Assembly: GCA_017512705.1 (NCBI GenBank)
Contig: JAFWEX010000105.1
Coordinates: forward strand, 124,001 to 188,000
Direction: 5' to 3'
Length of the DNA: 64,000 nucleotides
From: Paenibacillus sp.
GTDB lineage: Bacteria; Bacillota; Bacilli; Paenibacillales; Paenibacillaceae
Part shown: positions 45,791-53,984 of the stretch, piece by piece
Layout: each line of letters begins with the position of its first letter
Position numbering within the stretch: position 1 is the first letter of the stretch
Position numbers and translations under genes: made by a program
The notes under the pieces: generated by a model
Databases searched by the model: none
Told to the model about the DNA's origin: nothing
What the model saw: only the letters and a program-made list of their open reading frames with translations

Positions 45791-46537
45791 ATGATCACTA
45801 TAAAGACCAAAGAACAGATAGAATATATGAGAAAAGCGGGTGAAATTCTAGCTGCTTGCCATAGAGAAATTGCAAAACTGATTCGCCCTGGGATCACAAC
45901 CCAAGAAATTGATCAGTTCGCGGAAGCATTTATCAAGAAAAATGGCGCAATACCGGAGCAAAAGGGATACAACGGGTACCCATATGCGACATGTGCGTCG
46001 GTTAATGACGTGATCTGTCATGGCTTTCCGGGACAATATGTGCTGAAAGACGGTGATATCGTCACCATCGACATGGTGGTTAACCTGAACGGCTGGCTCG
46101 CTGACTCAGCTTGGTCTTATGCTGTAGGGAATGTAAGCCCTGAAGCGCAGCATCTGCTGGATGTGACGAAAAACTCTCTATATAAAGGGATTGAGCTTGC
46201 CGTCGTAGGCAACCGAATCGGTGATATCTCTAATGCGATCCAGACCTATGCTGAAGGAGAAGGTCTGGCTGTGGTCCGTGAATTTATCGGTCACGGTATT
46301 GGGGAGAAAATGCATGAAGAACCGCAGGTTCCCCACTATGGTCCACCGCATCGTGGCCCGCGTCTCAAGGAAGGTATGGTCATCACGATTGAACCGATGT
46401 TGAATATCGGAACGTTCCGCAGCAAGCTGGACTCCGATGGGTGGACAGCGCGCACGCTAGACGGCAGTTTGTCTGCCCAGTACGAACATACCATTGCCAT
46501 TACAGCAGATGGCCCGGTTATTTTGACTGCACAATAA
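45791..46537 (+). CDS. map: Methionine aminopeptidase, type I
   Basis: Removes the N-terminal methionine of new proteins. The 248-residue protein has all five metal ligands: Asp94, Asp105, His168, Glu201 and Glu232 (motifs TIDMVV, GHGIG, IEPM, YEHT), and the conserved His77. No zinc-finger N-terminal extension. It is outside the usual secY-adk-map neighbourhood, so it is probably an additional copy. ACAAGGAG lies ahead of the ATG. Confidence 0.92.
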   Translation: MITIKTKEQIEYMRKAGEILAACHREIAKLIRPGITTQEIDQFAEAFIKKNGAIPEQKGYNGYPYATCASVNDVICHGFPGQYVLKDGDIVTIDMVVNLNGWLADSAWSYAVGNVSPEAQHLLDVTKNSLYKGIELAVVGNRIGDISNAIQTYAEGEGLAVVREFIGHGIGEKMHEEPQVPHYGPPHRGPRLKEGMVITIEPMLNIGTFRSKLDSDGWTARTLDGSLSAQYEHTIAITADGPVILTAQ

Positions 46538-46780
46538 AATCGGTTTGAGCGGTCTTCATCAAGTTGTCTGAGAAACTTTAATAGTGAAGAACCCCTGATA
46601 AGGGGAATTGAATCATGTATATTGTAATGATAGTTGTATCTTTTTGGGCGGCCCACGTTTGTGATCCGCCTGTTTCGGTTTAAACTATTATGAAAGTTAA
46701 CATAGAGCCAGTGGTGTATTGTTTCACTGCAGATGACAAGGGCTAACCTTGAAGCCACTGGGAATCAGGAGGTTATTTTG

Positions 46781-47794
46781 ATGACTGTAAACAAACAGAT
46801 CGTACTGGCGTCCCGCCCTGAAGGGGCGCCTTCCAAAGAGAATTTTGAGTTCGTTGAGACGCCGCTACCTGAACCGGAAGCTGGGCAAGTGCTGGTTCGT
46901 ACATTATATTTGTCAGTTGATCCGTACATGCGGGGACGAATGAAAGATACGAAATCGTATGCACCGCCTTATGCCTTGAATGAAGTGATTAAAGGGGGCG
47001 CAATCGGTCAGGTTGTAGAATCATCCGAGCCGAATCTGCGTAAAGGTGATCTGGTGACAGGCATGTGGGGCTGGCAGCAATATGCTGCGGTTAATACCAC
47101 CGACCTATCGTTGATTGATTCCGAAGAGGCTCCAATCACAGCCTATCTGGGTGCACTGGGCCTGACCGGTTTGACTGCGTATTTCGGCATGGAGGATATC
47201 GGTAAGCCTAAAGATGGTGAAACGGTTGTTGTCTCTGGTGCAGCAGGAGCTGTAGGCATGATCGCAGGCCAAATTGGTAAAATTGTTGGTGCACGTGTCG
47301 TCGGTATCGCAGGTTCTGACGAAAAATGTGCTTATCTAAGAGAGAAATTGGGCTTCGACGTGGTACTCAATTACAAGACAGAGCAGGATATGTCTGCAGC
47401 GATTGAAAAAGCCTGTCCGAATGGAGTCGACGTGTATTTCGACAATGTTGGCGGCGACATCTCGGATGCGGTGTTACGTCATATCAACCGGAATGCACGT
47501 ATTCCGCTGTGCGGACAAATCTCGTCCTATAATCTGGAGGAGCCGGATATCGGCATGCGTCCGCAGACACTGTTGCTCACCAATACGGCACTAATGAAAG
47601 GTTTTCTGTTGGGCGATTATGCGAAGTCCTTCAAGGAAGGTCGTGCCAAGCTGGCGAAGTGGATTCAGGAAGGCAAGCTGCTATATGAAGAGAACATTGT
47701 GGAAGGTTTCGAACGGACACCGGAAGCTTTCATGGGTCTTTTCTCCGGAGAAAATCTGGGTAAACAACTGGTGAAGGTGGCAGATCCTCAATAG
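46781..47794 (+). CDS. NADP-dependent oxidoreductase, medium-chain (zinc-free) family
   Basis: MDR-type reductase of 337 residues without catalytic-zinc cysteines. Rossmann motif SGAAGAVGMIAGQIGKIVG (about 150-170), substrate-domain opening PLPEPEAGQVLVRTLYLSVDPYMRGRM typical of the 2-alkenal/leukotriene B4 reductase group (YfmJ/CurA-like). Such enzymes reduce enals and related carbonyls with NADPH. CAGGAGG ahead of the ATG at 46781 decides against an earlier start at 46733. Confidence 0.9.
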   Translation: MTVNKQIVLASRPEGAPSKENFEFVETPLPEPEAGQVLVRTLYLSVDPYMRGRMKDTKSYAPPYALNEVIKGGAIGQVVESSEPNLRKGDLVTGMWGWQQYAAVNTTDLSLIDSEEAPITAYLGALGLTGLTAYFGMEDIGKPKDGETVVVSGAAGAVGMIAGQIGKIVGARVVGIAGSDEKCAYLREKLGFDVVLNYKTEQDMSAAIEKACPNGVDVYFDNVGGDISDAVLRHINRNARIPLCGQISSYNLEEPDIGMRPQTLLLTNTALMKGFLLGDYAKSFKEGRAKLAKWIQEGKLLYEENIVEGFERTPEAFMGLFSGENLGKQLVKVADPQ

Positions 47795-47833
47795 TGGGCT
47801 TCATTTAATTAAGGCAAAATAGAAAGTAAGGAA

Positions 47834-47884
47834 AAAAGACACGTTCCTGGCACCGATCAAAGGTGTTTGGAATGTGTCTTTGTG
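47834..47884. terminator. Terminator between the oxidoreductase and the CcdC-like gene
   Basis: AAAGACAC pairs with GTGTCTT with further inner pairing (CACC/GGTG). Convergent genes lie either side. Confidence 0.7.
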
Positions 47885-47936
47885 TATTGCTCGGGGTTAC
47901 CGCTGGCTCTATAACGAGAGCAGGGGAAGATAGATT

Positions 47937-48422
47937 CTAGGTTTGAACAGCTAGCACTTCCTTATAATGCTTGTACATATAAACACGCCAGTGAACAATC
48001 ATGCCAAATGCCAGTAGGAAGAACAGGCCGCCCGTCTGTGGTATGCTGACATATTGCTGGATAACTTCATGTAGAATCAGGCGTACAGCCAGCAGTCCTA
48101 GCAAGATAAAGGCAAAACTTCGAGAACGTGTGGCAAAAATCTCCTCGCCTACGCGTTCAAACTTGGTACTACGGATGAGCGGATACGAGAAAATAAACCA
48201 GCCGACCAGAAACGCGATGAGCGCCCACAGCCATGGAACACGCGTATCCGGGACAACAAACATAAAAAAACCTGTGCTCATGCCGAGGGGCGGAATAATA
48301 ATCTTACGAATGGTGACTGGCCGGTGGCTAGCTTTCATTCGGATGAAGATGGCAAGCAAGGCCATGACAAGCATGCCAACAGTCGCCCCAATCTGAAGAT
48401 AATACGGAGAGATTTGAGCCAC
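47937..48422 (-). CDS. CcdC-like membrane protein (DUF1453)
   Basis: Membrane protein of 161 residues with about five helices and the family core RKIIIPPLGMSTGFFMFV, FSYPLIRSTKFE and RSRSFAFILLGL. It resembles CcdC, a protein of the cytochrome c maturation locus whose role is not settled, and DUF1453 relatives. GTG start with AGAGGG ahead. No ccdA or cytochrome genes are nearby. Confidence 0.8.
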   Translation of the reverse strand: MAQISPYYLQIGATVGMLVMALLAIFIRMKASHRPVTIRKIIIPPLGMSTGFFMFVVPDTRVPWLWALIAFLVGWFIFSYPLIRSTKFERVGEEIFATRSRSFAFILLGLLAVRLILHEVIQQYVSIPQTGGLFFLLAFGMIVHWRVYMYKHYKEVLAVQT

Positions 48423-48832
48423 GTGAACGCCCTCTTTCTGTAATGATATGTAACCCGGTACACCGGATAAGGTACAAATATTTAAAATTTTTTTCAGTTC
48501 CTATTATAGCACAAACGCTGAAGCTCGATAGAATGCATTCATTTTAAAACCTAATCAGTCCGGATCATTTTTCAATTAGAAAATATGTACTAATATTCCC
48601 ACTAAGATGGCCGTTTATTCGAATAAGGGAAATTGTAGCAGAAATGAAGAGGAGCAGAGCATAATCCAAATAGAGAGGAGCACGTGTGATTCAATGAAGA
48701 GAAGCACCGTGTGATCTAGAAGATTCACACGGTGCAAGAACCATGGGGGGTGTCCAGCTTGCTCAGGCTAATGCCTGTAATTCCCAAATCAAAAGCTCAA
48801 AACCGTATGCTGCCTGATCGAGAAGGTTCTGG
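48423..48832. other. Gene-free stretch with one perfect inverted repeat
   Basis: No coding frame. An 11-base perfect inverted repeat (GCACCGTGTGA at 48704-48714, TCACACGGTGC at 48725-48735, loop 10) lies about 100 bases past the TetR gene stop. On the minus strand it is followed by TTCTCTTC rather than a clean U-run, so it may be a weak terminator or a protein site. A related GCACGTGTGA sits at 48679. Confidence 0.5.
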
Positions 48833-49408
48833 TTATACGTCTTCGGAAAGATGGCGAAGCCCATGGAGAAAGGCGGCTATGGTCAGACGCAGACTGTCGT
48901 CTGGACTGAAATCCATGCCGAAGCCGCCTTGTGCCTCAACCGAGGCAAAACCATGGCAGAGGCTGCGCAATCCCCTCACCGCATGCAAGGCCTGTGCTTC
49001 GGTGAGAGGGTATGGCTGCAAGGTGTGCAGCAGCATGTTCAGCAGAGCTGTTTTGCATGCCACGAGCTGGGGTTCGTTCAGATCGGGCGCATGATATGAA
49101 GCTTCGTAGAGCCCGGGATGCTGGCGAACGAAGCTCAAGTAGGCGGCGGCGATGGCTTGAATCGCCTCGTCGCCGGTGCGGTCCGCCGCAGCCTCGGTTA
49201 GGGCAAGGCCAAGCTGTTGCACAGACATCAGCGCCAGTTCCTGGCGAAGCCCGGGGAGCCCGCTGATGTGGTTGTAGAGCGACGGCGAGCGCACATCCAG
49301 CCGCTTCGCAAGAGCGGCAAGGGTCAGCGCCTCAAAGCCGTCGCTGTCTGCGATCTGGACCGCAGCGCTGAGCAATGCGCTGCGATCCAGACCTTGCCGG
49401 GGGCTCAT
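48833..49408 (-). CDS. TetR/AcrR-family regulator
   Basis: Repressor of 191 residues: N-terminal helix-turn-helix (about 8-55, ALTLAALAKRLDVRSPSLYNHI), then a ligand-binding domain of the TetR_C WHG type (SFVRQHPGLYEASY, LRSLCHGFASVEAQGGFG). It starts inside the stop of the hydrolase gene (ATGA). The gene pair is noticeably more GC-rich than its neighbours. Two ACTAA-N5-TTAGT palindromes ahead of the operon are its likely operators. Confidence 0.88.
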   Translation of the reverse strand: MSPRQGLDRSALLSAAVQIADSDGFEALTLAALAKRLDVRSPSLYNHISGLPGLRQELALMSVQQLGLALTEAAADRTGDEAIQAIAAAYLSFVRQHPGLYEASYHAPDLNEPQLVACKTALLNMLLHTLQPYPLTEAQALHAVRGLRSLCHGFASVEAQGGFGMDFSPDDSLRLTIAAFLHGLRHLSEDV

Positions 49409-50130
49409 CGCTGCACCCCGGCTGGTTGCAGTCGCTGCTGTGCATCAGCGACTGCCGCGCGCATGGCCGCCGCGGGCTGGCGCAGCATTCGTCCGTGGCC
49501 AACGGCCAGCACGGATGGTTCCAGCTCCGCCAGGTTCTTTGCGCTGGCTAGTGCCGCTTCGCGATTCCACGTGGCCAGCGCAGGGAACGGGAAGAGCGGG
49601 CGGACACGGCCAGACACGGCAAGGCCGCCGCGCACCTGATACGCATCGCCGGCGATGAGCACTCGGCTGCGTGTATCCATGAAGGCCATATGCCCGGGCG
49701 TATGGCCTGGAGAAGCAATAGCGACCAGTGATCCAATCTGGTCGCCATCTTCGAGGAGCCGATCCGGCTTCGTCCGGACGGCTTTTGGCACACTGCCGCG
49801 TACTGGGGTCTGCGGCTCGTGTGCTAGAAGTGACGTGTCTCCGGTTAACAGCTTGGCATCTCGGATGGAGATGCATACTTGGGCATCTGGGAGCACATCT
49901 TTGAGACCATCAAGTGCACCTATGTGATCTGCATGAGCATGGGTGAGGATAATGGTGGTAATCGGTTTTCCAAGAGAGCCCGCTGCTTGGAGGATACCCT
50001 TGAGACTGAAGGGCATCCCTGCATCGATCAGGGTTAAACCGTGTTCTTCTTCAACAAGATAGACATTCACAGGGAAAAGACGGGGGAAAAAGGTGACCTG
50101 GATGACATCGAATTCACGGGTGACACGCAT
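49405..50130 (-). CDS. Metallo-beta-lactamase-fold hydrolase
   Basis: Hydrolase of 241 residues with HxHxDH (THAHADHIG), SPGHTPGHM, GDAYQ and GHGR, the full metal-ligand set of the glyoxalase II-like group. No signal peptide from the chosen start; ATG 50130 has AGGAGG at seven bases, while an upstream start would add a false hydrophobic leader. Cotranscribed with a TetR regulator that overlaps its end. Substrate unknown. Confidence 0.88.
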   Translation of the reverse strand: MRVTREFDVIQVTFFPRLFPVNVYLVEEEHGLTLIDAGMPFSLKGILQAAGSLGKPITTIILTHAHADHIGALDGLKDVLPDAQVCISIRDAKLLTGDTSLLAHEPQTPVRGSVPKAVRTKPDRLLEDGDQIGSLVAIASPGHTPGHMAFMDTRSRVLIAGDAYQVRGGLAVSGRVRPLFPFPALATWNREAALASAKNLAELEPSVLAVGHGRMLRQPAAAMRAAVADAQQRLQPAGVQR

Positions 50131-50146
50131 CGGCATTCCTCCTAAA

Positions 50147-50182
50147 ACTAATGATGTTAGTAATATAACTAATGCCATTAGT
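50147..50182 (-). promoter_or_regulatory. Twin TetR operators
   Basis: Two palindromes ACTAA-N5-TTAGT lie at 50147-50161 and 50168-50182, start points 21 bases apart, just upstream of the hydrolase gene. Their similarity and spacing suit two repressor dimers on one face of the helix. The TetR gene is in the same operon, so autoregulation is likely. Confidence 0.7.
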
Positions 50183-50320
50183 TTATGCAATAGTGTTATT
50201 GAAAATTATCGGATTCTCCTTAAATCAGACTGAAATTTCTTTTTACAAAAAAAGCGTTTTCAAATTGAGGATTAGCGATTATAATAATCACGTAAGCCCT
50301 TTCATATGTCTATCTTATTG

Positions 50321-50353
50321 GAGCCCTTCGCGAAGCGAAAGGCTCACTTTTTT
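50321..50353 (+). terminator. Isolated terminator hairpin
   Basis: GAGCC-TTCGC pairs with GCGAA-GGCTC, followed by T6. No plus-strand gene ends nearby; a TATAAT at about 50279 lies only some 40 bases upstream, so a very short transcript is conceivable. The 50183-50470 stretch otherwise shows nothing definite. Confidence 0.5.
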
Positions 50354-50470
50354 ATGTCAAAGAGCTAGTATGTTATCCTGAATCCAGGATGCTTTCAGCA
50401 GACGGATGAGGGACTGTAAGTATTGATATAACAGGAAAATTCATGCCTGACCGGGACCTATTTGGAGGTG

Positions 50471-50508
50471 TTGACAAACATAACTGTTATTCATATAATG
50501 ACAGTTAT
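50471..50508 (+). promoter_or_regulatory. Promoter and overlapping operator of the Rrf2 gene
   Basis: TTGACA (50471) and TATAAT (50494-50499) are 17 bases apart, a near-ideal promoter. An eight-base inverted repeat ATAACTGT/ACAGTTAT (50480-50487, 50501-50508) straddles the -10, so a bound regulator would block polymerase. The Rrf2 protein encoded next is the obvious candidate. Confidence 0.7.
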
Positions 50509-50561
50509 ACTTACCTTGGATTGAAGTTTATCGGTGTTTTATGCCGGGAAGGGAGTAAGTT

Positions 50562-51017
50562 ATGAACAGCGAATTTACCATTGCGGTACATTGTCTTGTT
50601 TTTCTGTCTATGAGAAGCGAGAGTATGGCCAACAGTGAAGACCTGTCACGCAGTGTGGGTACACACCCGGCCAGAGTCCGCAAGGTACTGAGTGTTCTGC
50701 GTAAACATGGCTATCTGGCTACGAAGGAAGGTGCGCATGGGGGGTATTTACTTAGCCGTCCAAGTGAAGAGATTAAGCTGGGGGAAGTGTACAGGCTTGT
50801 AGCCGGAGGTTCTTTGGGGCCAAGCTGGTGTTCAGGAGAGTCCGGTTCACCTTGTAGAGTATCTTCTAACATGCAGGGTGTGATGGGTGCTATATATGAT
50901 GGAGGGGAAGAAGCGCTGAGTGCTTATTTCGACCGCATATCCATTCGTGATGTGAAGCAAAGTATTGACCGTGGTGATTGCCCGTTACCGTTGGAGAGTT
51001 CATCTGCCAAAGAATAA
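50562..51017 (+). CDS. Rrf2-family transcriptional regulator
   Basis: Regulator of 151 residues: Rrf2 winged helix (FTIAVHCLVFL, VRKVLSVLRKHGYLATKEGAHGGYLL) and a short C-terminal half with cysteines in WCSGESGSPC and GDC. The usual three-cysteine iron-sulfur spacing of IscR/NsrR is not present, so a thiol or redox switch is more likely than a cluster. AGGGAG lies before the ATG. A nitroreductase gene follows 286 bases later. Confidence 0.85.
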   Translation: MNSEFTIAVHCLVFLSMRSESMANSEDLSRSVGTHPARVRKVLSVLRKHGYLATKEGAHGGYLLSRPSEEIKLGEVYRLVAGGSLGPSWCSGESGSPCRVSSNMQGVMGAIYDGGEEALSAYFDRISIRDVKQSIDRGDCPLPLESSSAKE

Positions 51018-51303
51018 TTCTGATTCGTACGTACAGTGAATTGTGAATTCTATATTTTACGTGGCTCATGATGTGTATTAACCAGATCCGGGTGAGAAGT
51101 CTGAAGAATAACATGCGTATGCTCCGGTGTGTAATGGTCTGAATGAAGAGGGAATTCCGGGCATAACGTGAACACAGATGGGAGCGTTCGTCTGCGCTGA
51201 TGTTATTTTCGGAAAGCTTATGCTTGAGAGCGCACTGGATTTCAAGATGTGCTTTGCGGACGTAAAAACAAAAAAATACAAACAGAACTAAGGAGTGGAA
51301 CAC

Positions 51304-51930
51304 ATGTCGGTGACTGAACAAAATGAAACTCTTCGCGTAATTAGCGAACGCCACGCAGTTAAAAAGTATGAAAAAGGTGTTGTAATGCCGGAGGCTGATC
51401 TTAACGCAATCCTGACAGCAGCTTCTGAAGCGCCGTCTTCCTGGAATCTGCAACACTGGAGATTCCTCGTAATTGAATCCGAAGCAGACAAAGCGAAATT
51501 GCTGCCGATTGCTTACGGTCAAAATCAGGTGGTTGACAGCTGCGTGACGATTGCCGTTCTTGGTGATCTGGAAGCAAACCGCAATACCTTTATTTATGAT
51601 CAGGCTGTTGAAGCAGGTACGTTGCCTGCTGGAGTTCGTGATGCGCTGGTTGGACAGATCAATGCAGCTTACCAGAGCCCGCAAATTGCTCGTGATGAAG
51701 CGATTCGCAACGCTTCGTTTGCTTCTCAGAACATTATGCTTGCAGCACGTTCCCTCGGTTACGACACTTGCCCGATGGGTGGATACAACCCACAGCAATT
51801 GATTGAAACATTCAATATTCCTGAACGCTTCATTCCTACATTGCTGATTACGGTAGGTAAAGCTGCTGAGCCAGCTCGTCCATCCGGTCGGTTCCCATTA
51901 TCTGAATTGGTTGTAAAAGGTTCTTTCTAA
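51304..51930 (+). CDS. Nitroreductase-family flavoprotein
   Basis: FMN-dependent oxidoreductase of 208 residues: ISERHAVKKYEKGV at the N-terminus, APSSWNLQHWRFLVI with the flavin-contact residues, and LAARSLGYDTCPMGGY near the end. Members reduce nitro compounds or quinones with NAD(P)H. AAGGAGTGG before the ATG at 51304 fixes the start. Close to the Rrf2 regulator; no clear promoter is visible between them, so control by that protein is likely but not shown. Confidence 0.9.
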   Translation: MSVTEQNETLRVISERHAVKKYEKGVVMPEADLNAILTAASEAPSSWNLQHWRFLVIESEADKAKLLPIAYGQNQVVDSCVTIAVLGDLEANRNTFIYDQAVEAGTLPAGVRDALVGQINAAYQSPQIARDEAIRNASFASQNIMLAARSLGYDTCPMGGYNPQQLIETFNIPERFIPTLLITVGKAAEPARPSGRFPLSELVVKGSF

Positions 51931-51966
51931 GTCCATCTAAACGAGGATCATAGACCGACATTCGAA

Positions 51967-52006
51967 GTGAGTACATTCCCCTTAACGGGGAGTACTCGCT
52001 TTTTTT
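51967..52006 (+). terminator. Terminator of the nitroreductase gene
   Basis: GAGTAC and CCCC pair with GGGG and GTACTC, followed by T7. Confidence 0.88.
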
Positions 52007-52069
52007 GCTTTTTTACCCTGTGCTAAGATGCGGGGTTTTCGGTGTCTATACTTTTGCCTAAGGATAGTT

Positions 52070-52753
52070 CTACTTCTCCGGTGTGTCCGGGGTTTGCTCG
52101 GAATGGAACGATTCCATATGTTCGATTGCGTTGTACATCATCACCGCAGCCTCAGCGCGAGTAATGGTTTGCTTCGGATTGAACTGTCCGTTCGCATTCA
52201 GTGTGCTGATCTTCAGCACCAGGGAACGTTGCACTGCACCTTGGTACTCCGGCGTCAGCTCGTTCTCGTCTGCCATGTCTACTGGTTTGATTTTCATCAT
52301 AGGTAGACCGCCCTTGGCCTCAAGAGCTTGCATCAGGAACAACGTGTACTCTTCACGAGTAAGTGGCTTGGATGGATCGATATTTTGCGGCAGCTTGATA
52401 CTGTTGAACTGTGCACGGACGAAAGCATCACTGTACCAGACGCCATCTTTTACAGCAGAAAAATAATCACTCGGCACAGGCATTTTGATGAAGCGAATAG
52501 CATCCAGGTTCAGATCCAGCCCGTCCACAATTAATTGAACACCTTGTGCGGTACTCAATTGTTCTTCTGGCTTGAACAAGTCGTCACTGACTCCTTTGAT
52601 GAATCCATCCTGATGGAGAGATTCGATCTTGTCAGCACCTGAAACGCTTTGAATATCGGTAAATTTAGAGGGTGCAGCAAGAAGAGGGCTTGCACTTATC
52701 GAGAGCGTGAGCAGTGTTCCTGCTGTGAAAGCAGCAATGTTTTTTTTCTTCAT
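52070..52753 (-). CDS. Secreted S-layer-homology (SLH) domain protein
   Basis: Exported protein of 227 residues: signal peptide (about 1-26, ending LLAAP), then three SLH-like repeats (FTDIQ..DKIESLHQDGFIKGVSDDLFKPEEQLS; a central one; then VLKISTLNANGQFNPKQTITRAEAAVMMY). These bind cell-wall polymers with pyruvylated sugars. No other domain is present. The ATG at 52753 is preferred over 52834 because the signal peptide begins there; the binding site is modest. Confidence 0.82.
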   Translation of the reverse strand: MKKKNIAAFTAGTLLTLSISASPLLAAPSKFTDIQSVSGADKIESLHQDGFIKGVSDDLFKPEEQLSTAQGVQLIVDGLDLNLDAIRFIKMPVPSDYFSAVKDGVWYSDAFVRAQFNSIKLPQNIDPSKPLTREEYTLFLMQALEAKGGLPMMKIKPVDMADENELTPEYQGAVQRSLVLKISTLNANGQFNPKQTITRAEAAVMMYNAIEHMESFHSEQTPDTPEK

Positions 52754-52858
52754 GTCGGTATGCCTCGCTTCTCCAGGGAGTCTAATTCCCTTTGTATTAA
52801 AGTGATCTGCCCTATAGACGTCCGTTCTGTTCAAAAGGTTGCTAATATTCGGTTTAAA

Positions 52859-53770
52859 CTAACCTTTGGATTGGTTTCGATAATCTGTCGGTGACCGTCC
52901 CATCATTTTGCTGAACAGCCTTGAAAAATAGTATGGATCACTGAACCCCAGTTCAGAGCTGATCTGTTTAACGGTCCAGTCGGTAAAATCAAGATAACGG
53001 CAGGAATGCTGAATTTTGAGCCGCAAAAAATAGTCAATCGGTGAATGACCCGTCACCTGTTTGAACACTTGCGAATAATGTGGAACGGACAAGCGTGCAT
53101 GGGCCGCCAGTTCCTTGAGTGTGACTCCGCTCTCCAGATGTTCCAGCATATATTGTACAGACTGCTCCGCTGCTTGTTTGCTGCTCATCGCGGCGTGATC
53201 TGTTACAACATTGTGAGACCCATATGTAAGCAATCCCAGCATATAACCGACAATCTGTGAGGCGAAGGTCATCGTTTGAAGAGAGTACCCGGTCTCCAGC
53301 GCACCGTAACATTCATGAAAAAGCTCCAGCCATCGCTGGGCCTTCGCAGGTGGCATAGTTGAAATTTCTTGGGTTAATAACGAATGAATATATGCATGGG
53401 CATGTTCACCGCGCAGGTGAAACCAGAAGATACTCCAAGGTTCTTCGGTATTGGCACCATATACATGAGGAACCTGAGCGGGCAAAATGATCAAGTTTCC
53501 TGGCTGCACCTTACAGGTTTTGCCGTGATCCAGAGCATACCAGCCTGAGCCTTGCGTACAGTACATGAGGATGTGCGAATCACATCCTTCTGGTCGATCG
53601 CGATAATGATGCTCCGCTTCGTGAAAATAGCCAATGTCCGTGACATACAACCCCGACGTAATCGGGGAAGCTGCCGCTTCAAGCAACAGGGATTCGGGTA
53701 ACACCATGATTTTTTGCTGGCGGAATCCGTCTGATTTACGTAACAGGGGTGGTCGGTGTGTTGGTCTCAT
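52859..53770 (-). CDS. AraC-family regulator with cupin sensor domain
   Basis: Regulator of 303 residues: N-terminal cupin-like arm (about 30-130, YALDHGKTCKVQPGNLIILPAQVPHVY) and a C-terminal pair of helix-turn-helix motifs (HARLSVPHYSQVFKQVTGHSPIDYF; ISSELGFSDPYYFSRLFSKMMGRSP). It lies divergent from the rhamnogalacturonan lyase gene, as expected for a pectin-degradation regulator of the YesS/YesN or RhaS type. No strong binding site marks the start; an ATG at 53707 is an alternative. Confidence 0.88.
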   Translation of the reverse strand: MRPTHRPPLLRKSDGFRQQKIMVLPESLLLEAAASPITSGLYVTDIGYFHEAEHHYRDRPEGCDSHILMYCTQGSGWYALDHGKTCKVQPGNLIILPAQVPHVYGANTEEPWSIFWFHLRGEHAHAYIHSLLTQEISTMPPAKAQRWLELFHECYGALETGYSLQTMTFASQIVGYMLGLLTYGSHNVVTDHAAMSSKQAAEQSVQYMLEHLESGVTLKELAAHARLSVPHYSQVFKQVTGHSPIDYFLRLKIQHSCRYLDFTDWTVKQISSELGFSDPYYFSRLFSKMMGRSPTDYRNQSKG

Positions 53771-53887
53771 AGATCATATTATGGTGAGAGAGGAAATCAG
53801 AGTCAATCTTGTTTTGAACCAAAGGAAGTATTTTATTACTAAATAAGACCTATAGGTGGAATTTTATGTTTAATTTAAAATGAATAT

Positions 53888-53902
53888 ATTAAAGCGCTTA
53901 CA
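53888..53902 (+). promoter_or_regulatory. Candidate catabolite-response (cre) site
   Basis: TTAAAGCGCTTACAT reads on the minus strand as ATGTAAGCGCTTTAA, one mismatch from the cre consensus WTGNAANCGNWNNCW. It lies between the divergent AraC regulator and the polysaccharide lyase, where CcpA repression would be expected. Confidence 0.55.
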
Positions 53903-53984
53903 TTAAAGGGTGATAAGTGATACTACTTATCTTTAGATGCGCTATAGGACACGGGGCTTACCAATTCGATAGGGGAGGCTATGA

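Noticed and set aside
50172-50381. Frame of 69 codons between the hydrolase and Rrf2 genes
   Set aside because: It starts within the TetR operators and crosses an obvious terminator hairpin.
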